A stretch of 64,000 nt of DNA from Yamadazyma tenuis (taxonomy: Eukaryota > Ascomycota > Pichiomycetes > Serinales > Debaryomycetaceae). Position 1 is the stretch's first letter, and the number at the start of each line of letters is the position of its first letter. Made by a program: the position numbers and the translations under genes. The stretch is from assembly GCF_029203305.1 (NCBI RefSeq), contig NC_089461.1, positions 2,294,001 through 2,358,000 on the forward strand. Direction: 5' to 3'. The notes below the pieces were generated by a model, which worked only from the letters and a program-made list of their open reading frames with translations, was not told where the DNA came from and did no database searches. Below are positions 48,453-58,619 of the stretch, in pieces.

Positions 48453-51011
48453 ATGTCACGTTTCTTTGTTAAGTATGACTCTGATTCATCTTCAGAAGAA
48501 GAAGACTTGTTGAGTTCCGATGAGGAAGAAGCATTGGTCGTTTCTTCTTCTCCTGAACAAGAAGATGATGACAGTGACTTTTTCAAAGACTCCGACAGCG
48601 AAAGTGACAGCGATAGTGATAGTGATGCCCCTAAGGGTCCATCTTACTTCTTAAAGAGATCTTTCCTCAAAGGTGGTAACGATTCAGACTCCGATAGTGA
48701 CGGGGAAGATAGAAGAGTGGTCAAATCAGCTAAAGAAAAGCTATTTGATGATATCAAAGAAACTATTGACAAGTTGGAAATTGCCAAATTAATCAACAAT
48801 TGGATAAATGCATTGAACGAGTTTGACAAGTTGGGTAAATTGTTGACCAGATCCCACCAGCAAAACTTTGGTACACCAAACTTTTATATTATTGCCTTGG
48901 CTGATTTGGAGGATTTTGTCAACGAAGCCAATACCAATAACGAAGATAAAGATAAAAAGAAGATTCCGGCTGACCAGTCCAGAGCGTTCAACACTTTGAG
49001 GCAAAGAGTCAAGAGACACGCCAAGGAGTTCCAAGCTTTGGTTGATTTGCGTAGAGAATCCCCTGAGTTGTTTGAATCTGAGGACCCAGTTGAAGTTCCA
49101 TTGGCTTCTGGTGTTAGTAAGACAGGTGAAGAATCTGGTTTTGCTCCTTCTAGTGCCAGCAGAAACTTGAGTCCTGTGTTCACGACTTTGAAGCAAATCA
49201 GTGAAAGCAGAGGTAAAAGAAACATTGACAAGTTTGAACAAATCCAAATTTTAGAAACCTTATTACAAGAAACCATCTCAGGCAAAACGTTCGAGTTGAT
49301 TTCCATCTACCAAATGTTGATTTCGGTGAGATTTGATGCTTCTGCTAACCAAACATTCATGCCTTTAGACCAGTGGCAAAAGAACTTGAATGATATAAAT
49401 TTATTTTTGGACTTGTTGAAAAAATCCAGCACGTCTTATCAGGTCAGTGAATTAGGAAAAACCACTGATGATATTGATATTGAGCCAGAAGCAAACGCCG
49501 ACGGTGTCAAGATAATTTTTGGTTCTATCAGTTCTTTAATCGAAAGATTGGATGATGAACTAACCAGATCTTTACAAAGCACCGATCCTCACTCGATTGA
49601 ATATGTTGAAAGATTGAAGGATGAAAGCAGCATCTACAAATTGATCTTAAAGGGACAATTATACGTTGAATTCACTACTCCTCAAGATAAGATTACCGAA
49701 GTCAACGACCAATTATCCAGAATAATTTCAAGAAGGTTGGACCATATTTATTACAAGCCAGACCAGTTGATAAAATCCAACGAAAGAGATGCCTGGGAAT
49801 CTGTCGATGCTTCTACCAAGTCCGTTATTGCGTCAAGAGGTGCTTCTCCTAAAGAATTGGTGGAAGGATTGGTTGATTTCTTATCTGAAAACTCGACCGA
49901 AATCTATTCTAAAAAGGCCTTGTTGAGCAAGATCTACTATTTTGCCGTCAATAATGACCACAAGACCGCCAACGAATTGTTTGTTTCGTCTAGAATCTAT
50001 TCCACCATTCATAATGCTGATTCTTCGTTACAAATTATGTACAATAGAGCCTTGGTTCAATTAGGGTTAAGTGCTTTCAGAGTTGGTTTAATTGAAGAAA
50101 GTCAGCTTGCATTGAATGAGATTGCTTACTCTCAAAGATCTAAAGAGTTGTTAGGTCAAGGTTTCAATACTAAGTACCCAAGTCAGGCAACAGTTTCTGA
50201 AAGACAAAAGTTGTTACCATTCCACATGCATATTAATTTAGAATTATTGGAATGTGTTAACATGACAAGTTCTTTGTTAATTGAAATTCCAGCCTTGGCA
50301 CAATCTTCCAGTTCAACCAAGGACTCCAAACGTAAGGCATCTGCCAGATCCTTCAAGAACAAATTGGAATTCCATGATAGACAATACCTTACTGGACCTC
50401 CAGAGAGTATTAAAGATCACATTATCCATGCTTCCAAAGCATTGCAAAAAGGTGACTGGTCTAAGGCTTACAACTTGTTAGCATCCATCAAAGTGTGGAA
50501 GTTGTTCCCTAATAATGCCGAATTGTTAGAGATGATGAAGCATCAATTGCAAGTGGAAGGTTTAAGAACTTACATCTTCACCTATAAATCGGTTTACACC
50601 AAATTATCGGTGGATTTATTATCCACCAACTTCAAACTTGAAGACGACAAGGTTGTGTCCATTTTGAATAAGATGATTGAATCTGGTGACATAAATGCTT
50701 CTTTAAGCGAGGATAAGAAGTTCATAAACTTTTCAAGTAACGAGACTCAAAGAACCAGATTACAAGAATTGGCCATCATATTGAATGAAAAGGTTGGTTT
50801 GTTGACCGAAAAGAATGAAAAGACTGCTTACCACGGACGTGGTAGAAAGAGTCATCAACAGAACCAAGACGGTCAACAAAGAGATCAAAACAAGGAACAA
50901 ACTCCTCAACAACAGTCCAAAGACCAAAGAGAACCCCAAGAGGAATACGTTAACAGATTCAGATTGGCTAATGTTAACTCCAATAACGATGAATTTCAAG
51001 CTACTGCTTAA
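48453..51011 (+). CDS. NIP1: Translation initiation factor eIF3 subunit c (Nip1)
   Basis: An 852-residue core eIF3 subunit that joins eIF1, eIF5 and the 40S ribosome. It has the conserved start MSRFFVKYDSDSSSEEEDLL, with acidic Ser/Asp repeats to about 80. A helical body follows (about 95-600), including the family region RNIDKFEQIQILETLL near 250. The PCI domain is at about 600-780 (WKLFPNNAELLEMMKHQLQVEGLRTYIFTY in part: QVEGLRTYIFTY). The Gln/Asn/Arg-rich tail ends before 852. S. cerevisiae Nip1 has 812 residues. Codon use is strongly biased to TTG/TTA, AGA and GTT, as expected for an abundant protein. Confidence 0.95.
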   Translation: MSRFFVKYDSDSSSEEEDLLSSDEEEALVVSSSPEQEDDDSDFFKDSDSESDSDSDSDAPKGPSYFLKRSFLKGGNDSDSDSDGEDRRVVKSAKEKLFDDIKETIDKLEIAKLINNWINALNEFDKLGKLLTRSHQQNFGTPNFYIIALADLEDFVNEANTNNEDKDKKKIPADQSRAFNTLRQRVKRHAKEFQALVDLRRESPELFESEDPVEVPLASGVSKTGEESGFAPSSASRNLSPVFTTLKQISESRGKRNIDKFEQIQILETLLQETISGKTFELISIYQMLISVRFDASANQTFMPLDQWQKNLNDINLFLDLLKKSSTSYQVSELGKTTDDIDIEPEANADGVKIIFGSISSLIERLDDELTRSLQSTDPHSIEYVERLKDESSIYKLILKGQLYVEFTTPQDKITEVNDQLSRIISRRLDHIYYKPDQLIKSNERDAWESVDASTKSVIASRGASPKELVEGLVDFLSENSTEIYSKKALLSKIYYFAVNNDHKTANELFVSSRIYSTIHNADSSLQIMYNRALVQLGLSAFRVGLIEESQLALNEIAYSQRSKELLGQGFNTKYPSQATVSERQKLLPFHMHINLELLECVNMTSSLLIEIPALAQSSSSTKDSKRKASARSFKNKLEFHDRQYLTGPPESIKDHIIHASKALQKGDWSKAYNLLASIKVWKLFPNNAELLEMMKHQLQVEGLRTYIFTYKSVYTKLSVDLLSTNFKLEDDKVVSILNKMIESGDINASLSEDKKFINFSSNETQRTRLQELAIILNEKVGLLTEKNEKTAYHGRGRKSHQQNQDGQQRDQNKEQTPQQQSKDQREPQEEYVNRFRLANVNSNNDEFQATA

Positions 51012-51154
51012 GATTCGTTCTGTAGATTAGCATTGATATTTTAATCCTAATTTCTATCTTTCATAGTAAATTTATACAATTACATGGGACTTTGATACAA
51101 AGTTACTGTCGCGCGCGAGATGAGCAAAAAACTTGATATCTTATTAACACCACC

Positions 51155-52282
51155 ATGACCGTTGAACAGAAAAAGGATAAGAAGTTGAAAGTAACACAGT
51201 TATGTGAGTTATGTCATGGGCGTAAGGCGGTGATGAAGAGACCTAAAAACCTCCAGAAGCTATGTAAAGAGTGTTTTTTCCTTGTGTTTGAAACCGAAAT
51301 CCACAACACCATAACGGATGCAAAACTTTTCTACAAGGGTGAAACAGTGGCTCTTGGAGCTTCTGGTGGCAAGGATTCCACTGTTCTAGCCAGTGTAATG
51401 AAGACATTGAATGAGCGTTATGACTATGGGCTTCATTTGGTGCTATTGTCTATTGATGAAGGTATCAAAGGCTACAGGGATGACTCTTTGGCTACAGTGA
51501 AAAGAAACCAGGCACAATACGAGATGCCGCTAGAGATTGTATCGTATAAAGAGCTTTATGACTGGACTATGGACGAGATTGTTGCATGCTCAGGAATGAG
51601 AAACTCGTGTACTTATTGTGGAGTTTTAAGACGTCAAGCCTTGGATAGAGGTGCTGCGAAGTTGGGTATAAATCATGTATTAACAGGACATAATGCTGAT
51701 GATATGGCAGAAACAGTGTTAATGAACGTGCTCAGAGGAGACTCCAAAAGACTAGACAAGTCTTGTACTATCAAGACCGAATCTGCCGATTCTCCTATCA
51801 AAAGATCCAAACCTTTCAAGTACACCTACCAGAAGGAAATTGTTTTGTATGCCCATTACAAGAAATTGGATTATTTTTCTACCGAGTGTACGTATGCCCC
51901 CGAATCATTCCGAGGCACCACCAGAGAACTTTTAAAGGCATTGGAATCAATCAGACCTTCTTGTATTATGGACCTCATTTACAGTGGAGAGCATTTTGAG
52001 TTGAGAAAGAAACAGGTGACCACCACATACAAAAATAATAAGAAGAAGTTGCCCGAGCAAGAAGTCAACCCTGACGGGTCCGTGCTGTTAAAGAAGACGC
52101 CCGCTCCAGGGGAAGCACGGAAATGTGATAAGTGTGGATATCTTTCTTCCAACAAAATCTGCAAAGCATGCTTCTTATTGGGGGGATTGGAGGCCAACCG
52201 GGCAAAAGTCACCCTCGACAATAATACATACATTGATGGTGCTGCCAAGCTAACCAAGACGCTTGAACACCTATCATTCTAA
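51155..52282 (+). CDS. NCS6: Cytosolic tRNA 2-thiolation protein Ncs6 (Ctu1)
   Basis: A 375-residue adenylating enzyme that, with Ncs2 and Urm1, thiolates wobble U34 of tRNA-Lys, -Glu and -Gln. An N-terminal zinc pair has [10 protein letters not shown] and CKECF. The PP-loop SGGKDST is near residue 70, with catalytic-region cysteines in [17 protein letters not shown] and a C-terminal zinc motif [34 protein letters not shown] is the family hallmark. A CGCGCGCGA element at 51110-51118 lies about 40 bp before the start. It is tail-to-tail with the next gene, 43 bp apart. Confidence 0.95.
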   Translation: MTVEQKKDKKLKVTQLCELCHGRKAVMKRPKNLQKLCKECFFLVFETEIHNTITDAKLFYKGETVALGASGGKDSTVLASVMKTLNERYDYGLHLVLLSIDEGIKGYRDDSLATVKRNQAQYEMPLEIVSYKELYDWTMDEIVACSGMRNSCTYCGVLRRQALDRGAAKLGINHVLTGHNADDMAETVLMNVLRGDSKRLDKSCTIKTESADSPIKRSKPFKYTYQKEIVLYAHYKKLDYFSTECTYAPESFRGTTRELLKALESIRPSCIMDLIYSGEHFELRKKQVTTTYKNNKKKLPEQEVNPDGSVLLKKTPAPGEARKCDKCGYLSSNKICKACFLLGGLEANRAKVTLDNNTYIDGAAKLTKTLEHLSF

Positions 52283-52325
52283 CTTATTTTATGCATTTCA
52301 TGACCATATCTAATATTTATAACTA

Positions 52326-54182
52326 TTAATTCAACGGTGCGATATCCTTTTGGGCGTCTGTATACTTAATACAGCTCATTTCATGTTTGATTGAGTAGGT
52401 TTTGCCATCATAATCGAAGAAATCAGTATTACCTTGGATTCCCCATCCGAAGGGTCCAGGACCCCAAGTTGGAGTATAACATGTTTCATCAAAGGCACAC
52501 GTTTGAGAGCATTGGTAGCTGATGGACCAGTTGAAAAGTTCCAACATGTCTGATAATCTTTTCTGTATGCGTTTTAGCTCTTCATCGTGGCTCGTGTACT
52601 CACCCTTAATGTAGATGTCGTGAGCAAGATCTTTGGAAAAGTCGAAGATATCAAAAATGAAATTAACGATTTCTGATTGCACTTTGTAGATGGAAGCATA
52701 AATTAGGAAATCCGTATTCCTTAAATGGAAGGTATGGAACACATAGTCATCAATGGAAATTTTGATGGCAGCTTCTCTTTGTGTCGCCGACCCATGGGTG
52801 GCATCGTTAGTATAGCGTCTGACGAAGTTGAAGGTGAGTAGTTGGATCCTGTCCGACACTTCCTTTAGGTTCTCGTGGTACAATGAAGAGTTCAAGTTCA
52901 CAAGCATTGGACCGAACTTCTGAGTGATTGCACCAGTGATAGATTGCCAGTTGGTCTTGTAAAAAGGAACTGTGGGCTCCTTGTAGATCTGTTCAAACAG
53001 GTGGATGATGTCGTCCTTCAAGTCTTGGGAAATATAACTAATGTTTCGTCTATAGGCATTAGGATCGATATACGTCTTGTTGATGGGAGTGACCATATTG
53101 GAGAAATCAAGAAGAATTCGGTCTTCACCAAAATCATGGGTGTTTCCTGCCTGGCCCCATTCAAACCCAGTCTCTAATCTGAGGTGGCTAAGCAATAACG
53201 ATCTATTGTAAGAAAGAGATTCGTAGTCAGGAATGTCGTCAACTTCATCACCTCTCTTGCCATAGTCATAGTACTTGTAAAACTCTCCACCTGGAGGTCC
53301 CTTGGGGTCGGACAGGCCCTTGGGGTGTGGATGGTCCCCAGCTTTTCTATGAGGTTTGTACGGATGCTGGTGGACGTATTTGTGCTCATCAGGAGGAAAT
53401 CCTATGAGGTCATTTACCACACCCAACGTGACGTTGGAAACGAGTTCAATATCCTTGTGGAAATCACACAAGATCATCTCGTATCCCACTTCCAACCGCA
53501 CAATTCCTTGCAACCCGAATTTTTCACCCCATTTGCAAATTTTGTCAGCAGCAACTCTCTCGTCCACGTACTCAGTGGTGTTAGTCTGGTTTGACAAGAT
53601 CATCTGCTGGTCCATTTCGGAGCCAGATTTGGCAGCAGATGCTCCGTCCAAGAAAATCAACTTATCTAAGGATTTGGTGTTCTTGAAGGTAAACAAGGTA
53701 TGTTCACGGCCCCGCCAGTTGTGTTCGATGACTCCCGACGAGTTGGTACTGCGTTGAAACCCAGCAAACGCGTAGCTGAACTCGTAGTCGAAAGCGACCC
53801 ATTCGAACAGATGTGGTACATTTCCATCGCTTCGCGAGTGATAAAGCCGAGTATTTGGAGGTATATAAGCAGGAATGAAGGAAATACCAACCGGATGGGT
53901 GTTTGCATCCTTCTGCTTCAAGGCACCTTCCACCGTGTTGAACACGGCCGATGCGTTGGCCAAGTCAATGGGGAGGCGGTTATATATGGTGTATGGGTCA
54001 GAGTTTTGTGGGAGCGAGGCCTCAAATTTTTCTGATAACGAGGTGGACTTGAAAACATTAGGAATGGAGAGCGGGGATTCGTGGAGGTATTTATATACAA
54101 ATGCCACGTTGATGACGAGCAACACGACCGTTATATACTTGTGGAATACCGATAGCTTCATCCTTGGTGATAGTTTGTACAA
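52326..54182 (-). CDS. Type II membrane protein, unidentified
   Basis: A 618-residue protein. A short cytosolic start (MYKLSPRMKLSVFHK) is followed by one membrane segment at about 16-30 (YITVVLLVINVAFVY), so the rest is expected in the secretory lumen. There are at least eight N-x-S/T sites. A cysteine-rich patch near the C-terminus reads CSQTCAFDETCYTPTWGPGPFGWG (in part: CYTPTWGPGPFGWG) and is probably the most conserved part. EWVAFDYEFSYAFAGF near 125 and RGREHTLFTFKNTKSL are further ordinary-looking blocks. The His/Pro/Gly stretch at about 270-300 (HQHPYKPHRKAGDHPHPKG) is low complexity. I see no glycosyltransferase DxD motif in context and assign no function. Starts at Met1 or Met8 are both possible. 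Confidence 0.72.
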   Translation of the reverse strand: MYKLSPRMKLSVFHKYITVVLLVINVAFVYKYLHESPLSIPNVFKSTSLSEKFEASLPQNSDPYTIYNRLPIDLANASAVFNTVEGALKQKDANTHPVGISFIPAYIPPNTRLYHSRSDGNVPHLFEWVAFDYEFSYAFAGFQRSTNSSGVIEHNWRGREHTLFTFKNTKSLDKLIFLDGASAAKSGSEMDQQMILSNQTNTTEYVDERVAADKICKWGEKFGLQGIVRLEVGYEMILCDFHKDIELVSNVTLGVVNDLIGFPPDEHKYVHQHPYKPHRKAGDHPHPKGLSDPKGPPGGEFYKYYDYGKRGDEVDDIPDYESLSYNRSLLLSHLRLETGFEWGQAGNTHDFGEDRILLDFSNMVTPINKTYIDPNAYRRNISYISQDLKDDIIHLFEQIYKEPTVPFYKTNWQSITGAITQKFGPMLVNLNSSLYHENLKEVSDRIQLLTFNFVRRYTNDATHGSATQREAAIKISIDDYVFHTFHLRNTDFLIYASIYKVQSEIVNFIFDIFDFSKDLAHDIYIKGEYTSHDEELKRIQKRLSDMLELFNWSISYQCSQTCAFDETCYTPTWGPGPFGWGIQGNTDFFDYDGKTYSIKHEMSCIKYTDAQKDIAPLN

Positions 54183-54555
54183 CTTGGGAGGTGTTGCTAG
54201 GGGGGTTTAAAGTGCGAGCGCGGGCCGTGCGTCCATGGCACTTGTGATTAGCCTGTTTGCACCTTGTGCACCTTAATGGTTACAAAACGATAAGCAATAC
54301 ACAACTGAACATGTGCATTTGCTGGTGATATCTACTACGGCCCGGACCATCGATTCCTTGATGTTGTACCCGTCTGGGTGCAAAAGCACATAGACGGTTC
54401 GAGGTGTTTATTGACTATATTGACGTTTAGAGATGTTTATCGACTAGACAATCAACACCACAATATTTGGACCACATGCTTGGCCACACACATACTCGAG
54501 TCCCAGGGACCTATGGAAGAAGTTGTCATAAAATAATTCATATGTGTATGTCCAC
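54183..54555. other. Intergenic region, nothing recognised
   Basis: Promoter side of the type II membrane protein gene and 3' side of the first tandem SDR gene. A B-box-like GGTTCGAGG at about 54396-54404 was examined for a tRNA and rejected. Nothing else stands out. Confidence 0.4.
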
Positions 54556-55371
54556 CTATTGCCCCAACGAACCCCGGTGCAAAACACCAGCTCCGGCCTG
54601 GTGGGTGGGAAAAATAAGGGTTTCGGCTATCACCACCTTCAAGTTTCTCGTCACCCCAAACACAATCGCCTCGGCAATGTCCTCGGGTCCCAACGGCTCT
54701 GTGTCTTCGTACACCTTATCGGCAGCAGCTTTATCGCCGTAATTTCTCACCACTGAAAACTCCGTCAAAACCGCCCCTGGGTCCACTTCCAACACCCTGA
54801 TTCTGCTATTGATGGTTTCCTTTCTTAAGGCACCGGTGAAGGCCCTGATAGCTGCCTTTGACGCACAATAAATGCTTCCTCCGGGGTACGCTTCTCTTCC
54901 CGCGATCGAGCCTACATTGACAATATCACCTCTATTTTTGGCCCGAAAATGGGGCAAAAGAGCGTTGGTCAAGGTGATGAGACCCAAGACGTTTGTGTCG
55001 AGCATCTCCGACACGTCTTCGGCCTTGAGTTGTCCAACTTCACTGCGGCCCAACGCTTTGCCAGCATTGTTCACCAAAACGGAAACGTCGGCAAAGTCTT
55101 CGGGAAGGCCCTTGACAAAGCTGAGGATTGACGAGGTTTTTGAAACGTCCAACACGCGGGAAAGAACCTTGATTTCAGGGTACTGTTGGATCAAATCAGC
55201 TTTGAGGGTGGTGAGCTTATCTTCTCTTCTGGCGGCCAAGATCAAGCTGATGTTACCATTGGCAGCAGAAGCGAATTCTCTGGCGGTGGCCTCACCAATA
55301 CCTGACGAGGCGCCGGTGATGAGGACGACCTTATTGGCCAATCTCTGAGCAGCTTTTGGACCAAATGACAT
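54556..55371 (-). CDS. NADP-dependent SDR, YMR226C type, copy 1
   Basis: From the chosen start [20 protein letters not shown] it is 271 residues. Classical SDR motifs are TGASSGIGEA, LVNNAGKALG, VGSIAGREAYPGG and the catalytic YCASK. It is close to S. cerevisiae Ymr226c, an NADP+-dependent dehydrogenase of serine, L-allo-threonine and other 3-hydroxy acids. RREDK after the second strand fits NADP binding. The ORF extends 34 codons upstream, but that part is unlike the family and the MSFG start matches its neighbour. It forms a same-strand tandem pair with the gene at 55630-56436. Confidence 0.9.
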   Translation of the reverse strand: MSFGPKAAQRLANKVVLITGASSGIGEATAREFASAANGNISLILAARREDKLTTLKADLIQQYPEIKVLSRVLDVSKTSSILSFVKGLPEDFADVSVLVNNAGKALGRSEVGQLKAEDVSEMLDTNVLGLITLTNALLPHFRAKNRGDIVNVGSIAGREAYPGGSIYCASKAAIRAFTGALRKETINSRIRVLEVDPGAVLTEFSVVRNYGDKAAADKVYEDTEPLGPEDIAEAIVFGVTRNLKVVIAETLIFPTHQAGAGVLHRGSLGQ

Positions 55372-55552
55372 TTGAGGGCCACAGGAGGATTTCGCAGTCC
55401 TTAAATACTGCGCGTGAATCACATATGCAACACTGCGAATCACAATGATGCAACCTTGCGAACCACAGTACAATCTTACGCTTTTCTACGGTTGAGAGTC
55501 CTGGAATTGACTTTCACCTCTCACGCTGTCGGTGTCTATCAACCTCTCGTCA

Positions 55553-55600
55553 ACTCAAACTCTCATGTATTCAAACTCTTGTCTACTCAAACTCTCATCT
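55553..55600 (+). repeat. Three 16-bp tandem repeats upstream of SDR copy 1
   Basis: Three imperfect units of ACTCAAACTCTCATGT type lie between the two SDR genes, just after the stop of copy 2 and about 180 bp upstream of copy 1. Confidence 0.8.
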
Positions 55601-55629
55601 ATTTCTCCAATCATCTTCCATCCCCATTC

Positions 55630-56436
55630 CTACTCTTCTCTGTATAAATGAGTGGCACTAGCCTGGTTGGTTGAAAACACCAACGTCTCGGCCATCACCG
55701 TCTTCTGCTTTCTGGTGATGGCAAACACAATAAACTCAGCAATGTCCTCCGCGTACAATGGCTCGGTACCAGCATAAACAGCCTTGGCCTTCTCTAAATC
55801 ACCCTTGAATCTCACATTGGAAAACTCCGTTTCAACATTACCGGGATCAATCTCAATGATACGGATCTTGGTCGAAATCAACTCCTTTCTCAACACGTGA
55901 GAGAACGACTTGACACTAGCCTTGGTGGGACAGTAAATTCCTCCACCGGGGTAAGGGTCTCTGCCAGCAATGGATCCAAGATTGATGATATCACCTGAAT
56001 CCTTTGCCTTCATGATGGGTAACACCGCTTGGGTCAAGGTGATCAACCCCAACACGTTGGTTTGAAACATGGTGGTGATATCCTCGTCTAAAATACTGCC
56101 AACAGGGTCTCTTCCCAAAGCAAGTCCAGCGTTATTGACCAACACATCGATATCAGCAAACTCTTGGGGCAATGCCTCGACAAACGGGCGGATTGTTTCC
56201 AACTTCGATACGTCCAAGGCTACTGTCAACACCTTGATGTCGGGGAACTGTTGGGTCAACTCATCAGCGAGATCTTGTAACTTATCTTTTCTTCTGGCGG
56301 TCAAAATTAACTTGATATTCCCGTTGGCAGTAACAGCAATTTCTTTGGCGGTGGCAGCACCAATACCAGCGGAGGCACCGGTGATCAACACCACTTTGTT
56401 GGAGATTCTTTCTGCGGCCTTGGATCCGAATGACAT
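55630..56436 (-). CDS. NADP-dependent SDR, YMR226C type, copy 2
   Basis: A 268-residue paralogue of the preceding SDR, starting [20 protein letters not shown]. Motifs are [35 protein letters not shown] and the catalytic Tyr/Lys in YCPTK. It ends [13 protein letters not shown], close to the S. cerevisiae Ymr226c end, and overall it is the more Ymr226c-like of the pair. Much of the divergence is in the C-terminal substrate loop. As with copy 1 the longer ORF start (56493) is not family-like. The pair arose by tandem duplication; different substrates are possible but unproven. Confidence 0.9.
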   Translation of the reverse strand: MSFGSKAAERISNKVVLITGASAGIGAATAKEIAVTANGNIKLILTARRKDKLQDLADELTQQFPDIKVLTVALDVSKLETIRPFVEALPQEFADIDVLVNNAGLALGRDPVGSILDEDITTMFQTNVLGLITLTQAVLPIMKAKDSGDIINLGSIAGRDPYPGGGIYCPTKASVKSFSHVLRKELISTKIRIIEIDPGNVETEFSNVRFKGDLEKAKAVYAGTEPLYAEDIAEFIVFAITRKQKTVMAETLVFSTNQASATHLYREE

Positions 56437-56573
56437 ATTGAAGGGTGTTAACAGAAAAAGATAAATTCGGGAATCGACCAGCGGAGGTCGCAAAATCCAA
56501 TTTCTTTATCTGTTCATTATTTATACAAAAATATATTTATTCATCTTTTGCTATAAATTATTAGATAACTTGA

Positions 56574-57092
56574 TTAGTAGTAGGTAGATGGAGCACGAGC
56601 TGCAAATAACTTGGTGGATTTTGGAATTCTGTGAGGCAATGGGAATTTCAAGTCTTTGGTCAAGAATTGCTTAACGTATTGTCTCTTGACATCGTCGACC
56701 TTTTCTAACTCAACAACCTTCAAGATGTGGATACTTCTAAATCTAGCTCTGTGTCTGGCAGCCAAGTCAGCGTACATGGTTTCGACGGCAGCGACTCTGG
56801 TAACGTCTCTGTATTCCTTGTACATGTTGTGGATACCGGATCTGGAGTCGTATCTAATCCAGATACCAAAGGTCTTGACCTTGGTTGGGTGAGCTTCGGC
56901 AATGACATTGACGGAGACAATTTCACCGGAAGCCTTCTTGACCTTGTGCAATTTTTGTAAAAAGTACCAGTATCTGGACTTAGCAACAACCACGTTAGGG
57001 GCAAAAATTCTCATACGGTACAACTTTGGCTCTGGGACAGAGTCAGTTGGTAAACGTCTACCGATGACTTGATATTCGTTAAACTTGGACAT
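56574..57092 (-). CDS. RPL20: 60S ribosomal protein L20 (eL20)
   Basis: A 172-residue eL20, same length as S. cerevisiae Rpl20. It matches throughout: [26 protein letters not shown] (in part: [12 protein letters not shown]), [52 protein letters not shown] and PSTYY at the end. The start MSKFNEYQ lies directly after a splice acceptor (CCTTTTAG followed by ATG), so a leader intron is likely. The S. cerevisiae genes also have an intron at the very 5' end. Confidence 0.96.
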   Translation of the reverse strand: MSKFNEYQVIGRRLPTDSVPEPKLYRMRIFAPNVVVAKSRYWYFLQKLHKVKKASGEIVSVNVIAEAHPTKVKTFGIWIRYDSRSGIHNMYKEYRDVTRVAAVETMYADLAARHRARFRSIHILKVVELEKVDDVKRQYVKQFLTKDLKFPLPHRIPKSTKLFAARAPSTYY

Positions 57093-57377
57093 CTAAAAGG
57101 CTGTTAGTATTGGCGTTGCACACGAGACGATGGAAAACTGGTTCTTTGCTGGATGTGAGTTATGCCTCTTTGAAGATAAACCAACAGCGATGACTGCTGT
57201 TGGTTTGTTTATTGGGGATTCAGGCTTCGGGCTCACGCTCGGGACCTCATCTAATCAAATATGAACAACAGGTCGGGACACAAGGGGGTGACGCAGAAGG
57301 CAAACAAGAGGGATCCAGCCAACAGGCCAGCATATTTCTATCATCGGTTGGTATATGATTCATTTGGTTAAACATAC
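57093..57377 (-). other. Probable 5' UTR intron of RPL20
   Basis: The acceptor AG (57094-57093) abuts the ATG, and the branch TACTAAC is at 57103-57109. The only canonical donor upstream, GTATGT, is at 57377-57372, giving a 285-bp intron. No ATG lies close to the donor, so the intron would be entirely in the leader. Donor choice is the uncertain part. Confidence 0.72.
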
Positions 57378-57686
57378 TTCTTTAATATATTACAAGCTGT
57401 AGTGAAAATTAAGATGAATTTTTTTCACCTCACTTTTGAGAAGCTCTGGCGAACATGTCCTGCAGATGCCAGGGAAAAATGAGGCCTACTTAAGACAGTC
57501 ACGGGTGCGTGTGATGGTCAGTTAGGGCGCGCGCCCCAGATGCCGTTCATGGTTGCAAACATTCCAAACTTCATTCAGCATTGTACACGTCAAAATCCTG
57601 AAGCGATAGTTTCTAAAACCGTCATTTCTTATTCGTTTAATGCATATACCTAGCTATATGGATACTTACTTGATGCCGTAGGTTGA
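57378..57686. promoter_or_regulatory. RPL20 promoter and ERG25 3' region
   Basis: It holds TTAGGG at 57522-57527 (the Tbf1/telomere-type box used in ribosomal protein promoters of CTG-clade yeasts), directly followed by the 12-bp palindrome GGGCGCGCGCCC at 57525-57536. The box is about 145 bp upstream of the likely donor site. No gene is visible. Confidence 0.55.
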
Positions 57687-58619
57687 CTAATCTCTCTTTC
57701 TGTACTTACTTTCGGCCTTTCTCTGCAGCATCATCTCTCTCCTCTGCTTGGCCAACATCCCACATTCTGTCTTCATGATTGCATCACACCACCTAAAACT
57801 ACTGGCATAGTTTCCAATAAAAAAATGGTGGTGCTCATCATGATGCTCAGCGCCTGCCCAGAACGGAACAAACTTGTTCAACGACCATGGGAAGTCGTAG
57901 CCCGAGTGCGAGTCGACTGCCTGGAATAACCGCAACGTGATCCAAATGCAGATGGTAAATAGGTGTAAAGGTGGAAGTTGTTTGTGGCTCAAGGCGGTAT
58001 AGGCGTATACAATTGGAAATCCAACAGTACCAAACCCCAATGCCATCACCTCGATTGGATGAGCGTACTCGGCAGCAAACCCAAAGGGGGCTGCGTATCT
58101 ATGATGCTGTTTGTGAACATACTTGTAGAAAATCCCGTAGTGGAAAATTCGGTGGAAAGTGTAGTGCCATATATCCTCCACGAAGAAGAAAAAGCTGATT
58201 TGGGCCAACATGATCTTCCAAGAAGGGAAAGGTACTGATATGGAGATGCTGAGTTGGGAACAAAGTGGATGGAATAACCAGATAGGTAATGCTTCCACAA
58301 GAAGATGTTGCTTGAACACCAACTTGCAGCATTCCCATTGTTCTTTGTTGGAAGGGATTTTGGTGGGCTGGATTTTCCATTGATTGAAGTATGGGATCCT
58401 ATCGATAATAAACCACGGGATGCACCGTCCAAAGTACATCAACTCGTGGGTCAAAAAGAACAACAATCCCGTGGCAAATATGTCATTTCCAAAGTAGATA
58501 TACCAACTAGCCCATAATGACTCCATGTAGTTCAAGTCTGTCGATTTCAAGTCTTGTAAGATTTGGGGGAACGTGTAAGCCAGGGACAAATATGCCAAAG
58601 AAGATGTCTCGTTGAACAT
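57687..58619 (-). CDS. ERG25: C-4 methylsterol oxidase Erg25
   Basis: A 310-residue ER membrane di-iron oxidase of ergosterol synthesis that removes the C-4 methyl groups with Erg26 and Erg27. The three histidine boxes are present: HYTFHR (about 154), HKQHHRY (about 167) and HDEHHHF (about 260). HSGYDFPWS and [12 protein letters not shown] are family signatures. Hydrophobic segments surround the boxes. The C-terminus is basic ([10 protein letters not shown]). S. cerevisiae Erg25 has 309 residues. The promoter contains three sterol regulatory elements. Confidence 0.95.
   Translation of the reverse strand: MFNETSSLAYLSLAYTFPQILQDLKSTDLNYMESLWASWYIYFGNDIFATGLLFFLTHELMYFGRCIPWFIIDRIPYFNQWKIQPTKIPSNKEQWECCKLVFKQHLLVEALPIWLFHPLCSQLSISISVPFPSWKIMLAQISFFFFVEDIWHYTFHRIFHYGIFYKYVHKQHHRYAAPFGFAAEYAHPIEVMALGFGTVGFPIVYAYTALSHKQLPPLHLFTICIWITLRLFQAVDSHSGYDFPWSLNKFVPFWAGAEHHDEHHHFFIGNYASSFRWCDAIMKTECGMLAKQRREMMLQRKAESKYRKRD

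Noticed and set aside
54396..54404. B-box-like GGTTCGAGG suggesting a tRNA gene
   Set aside because: No A-box or foldable acceptor and anticodon stems at the expected distances.
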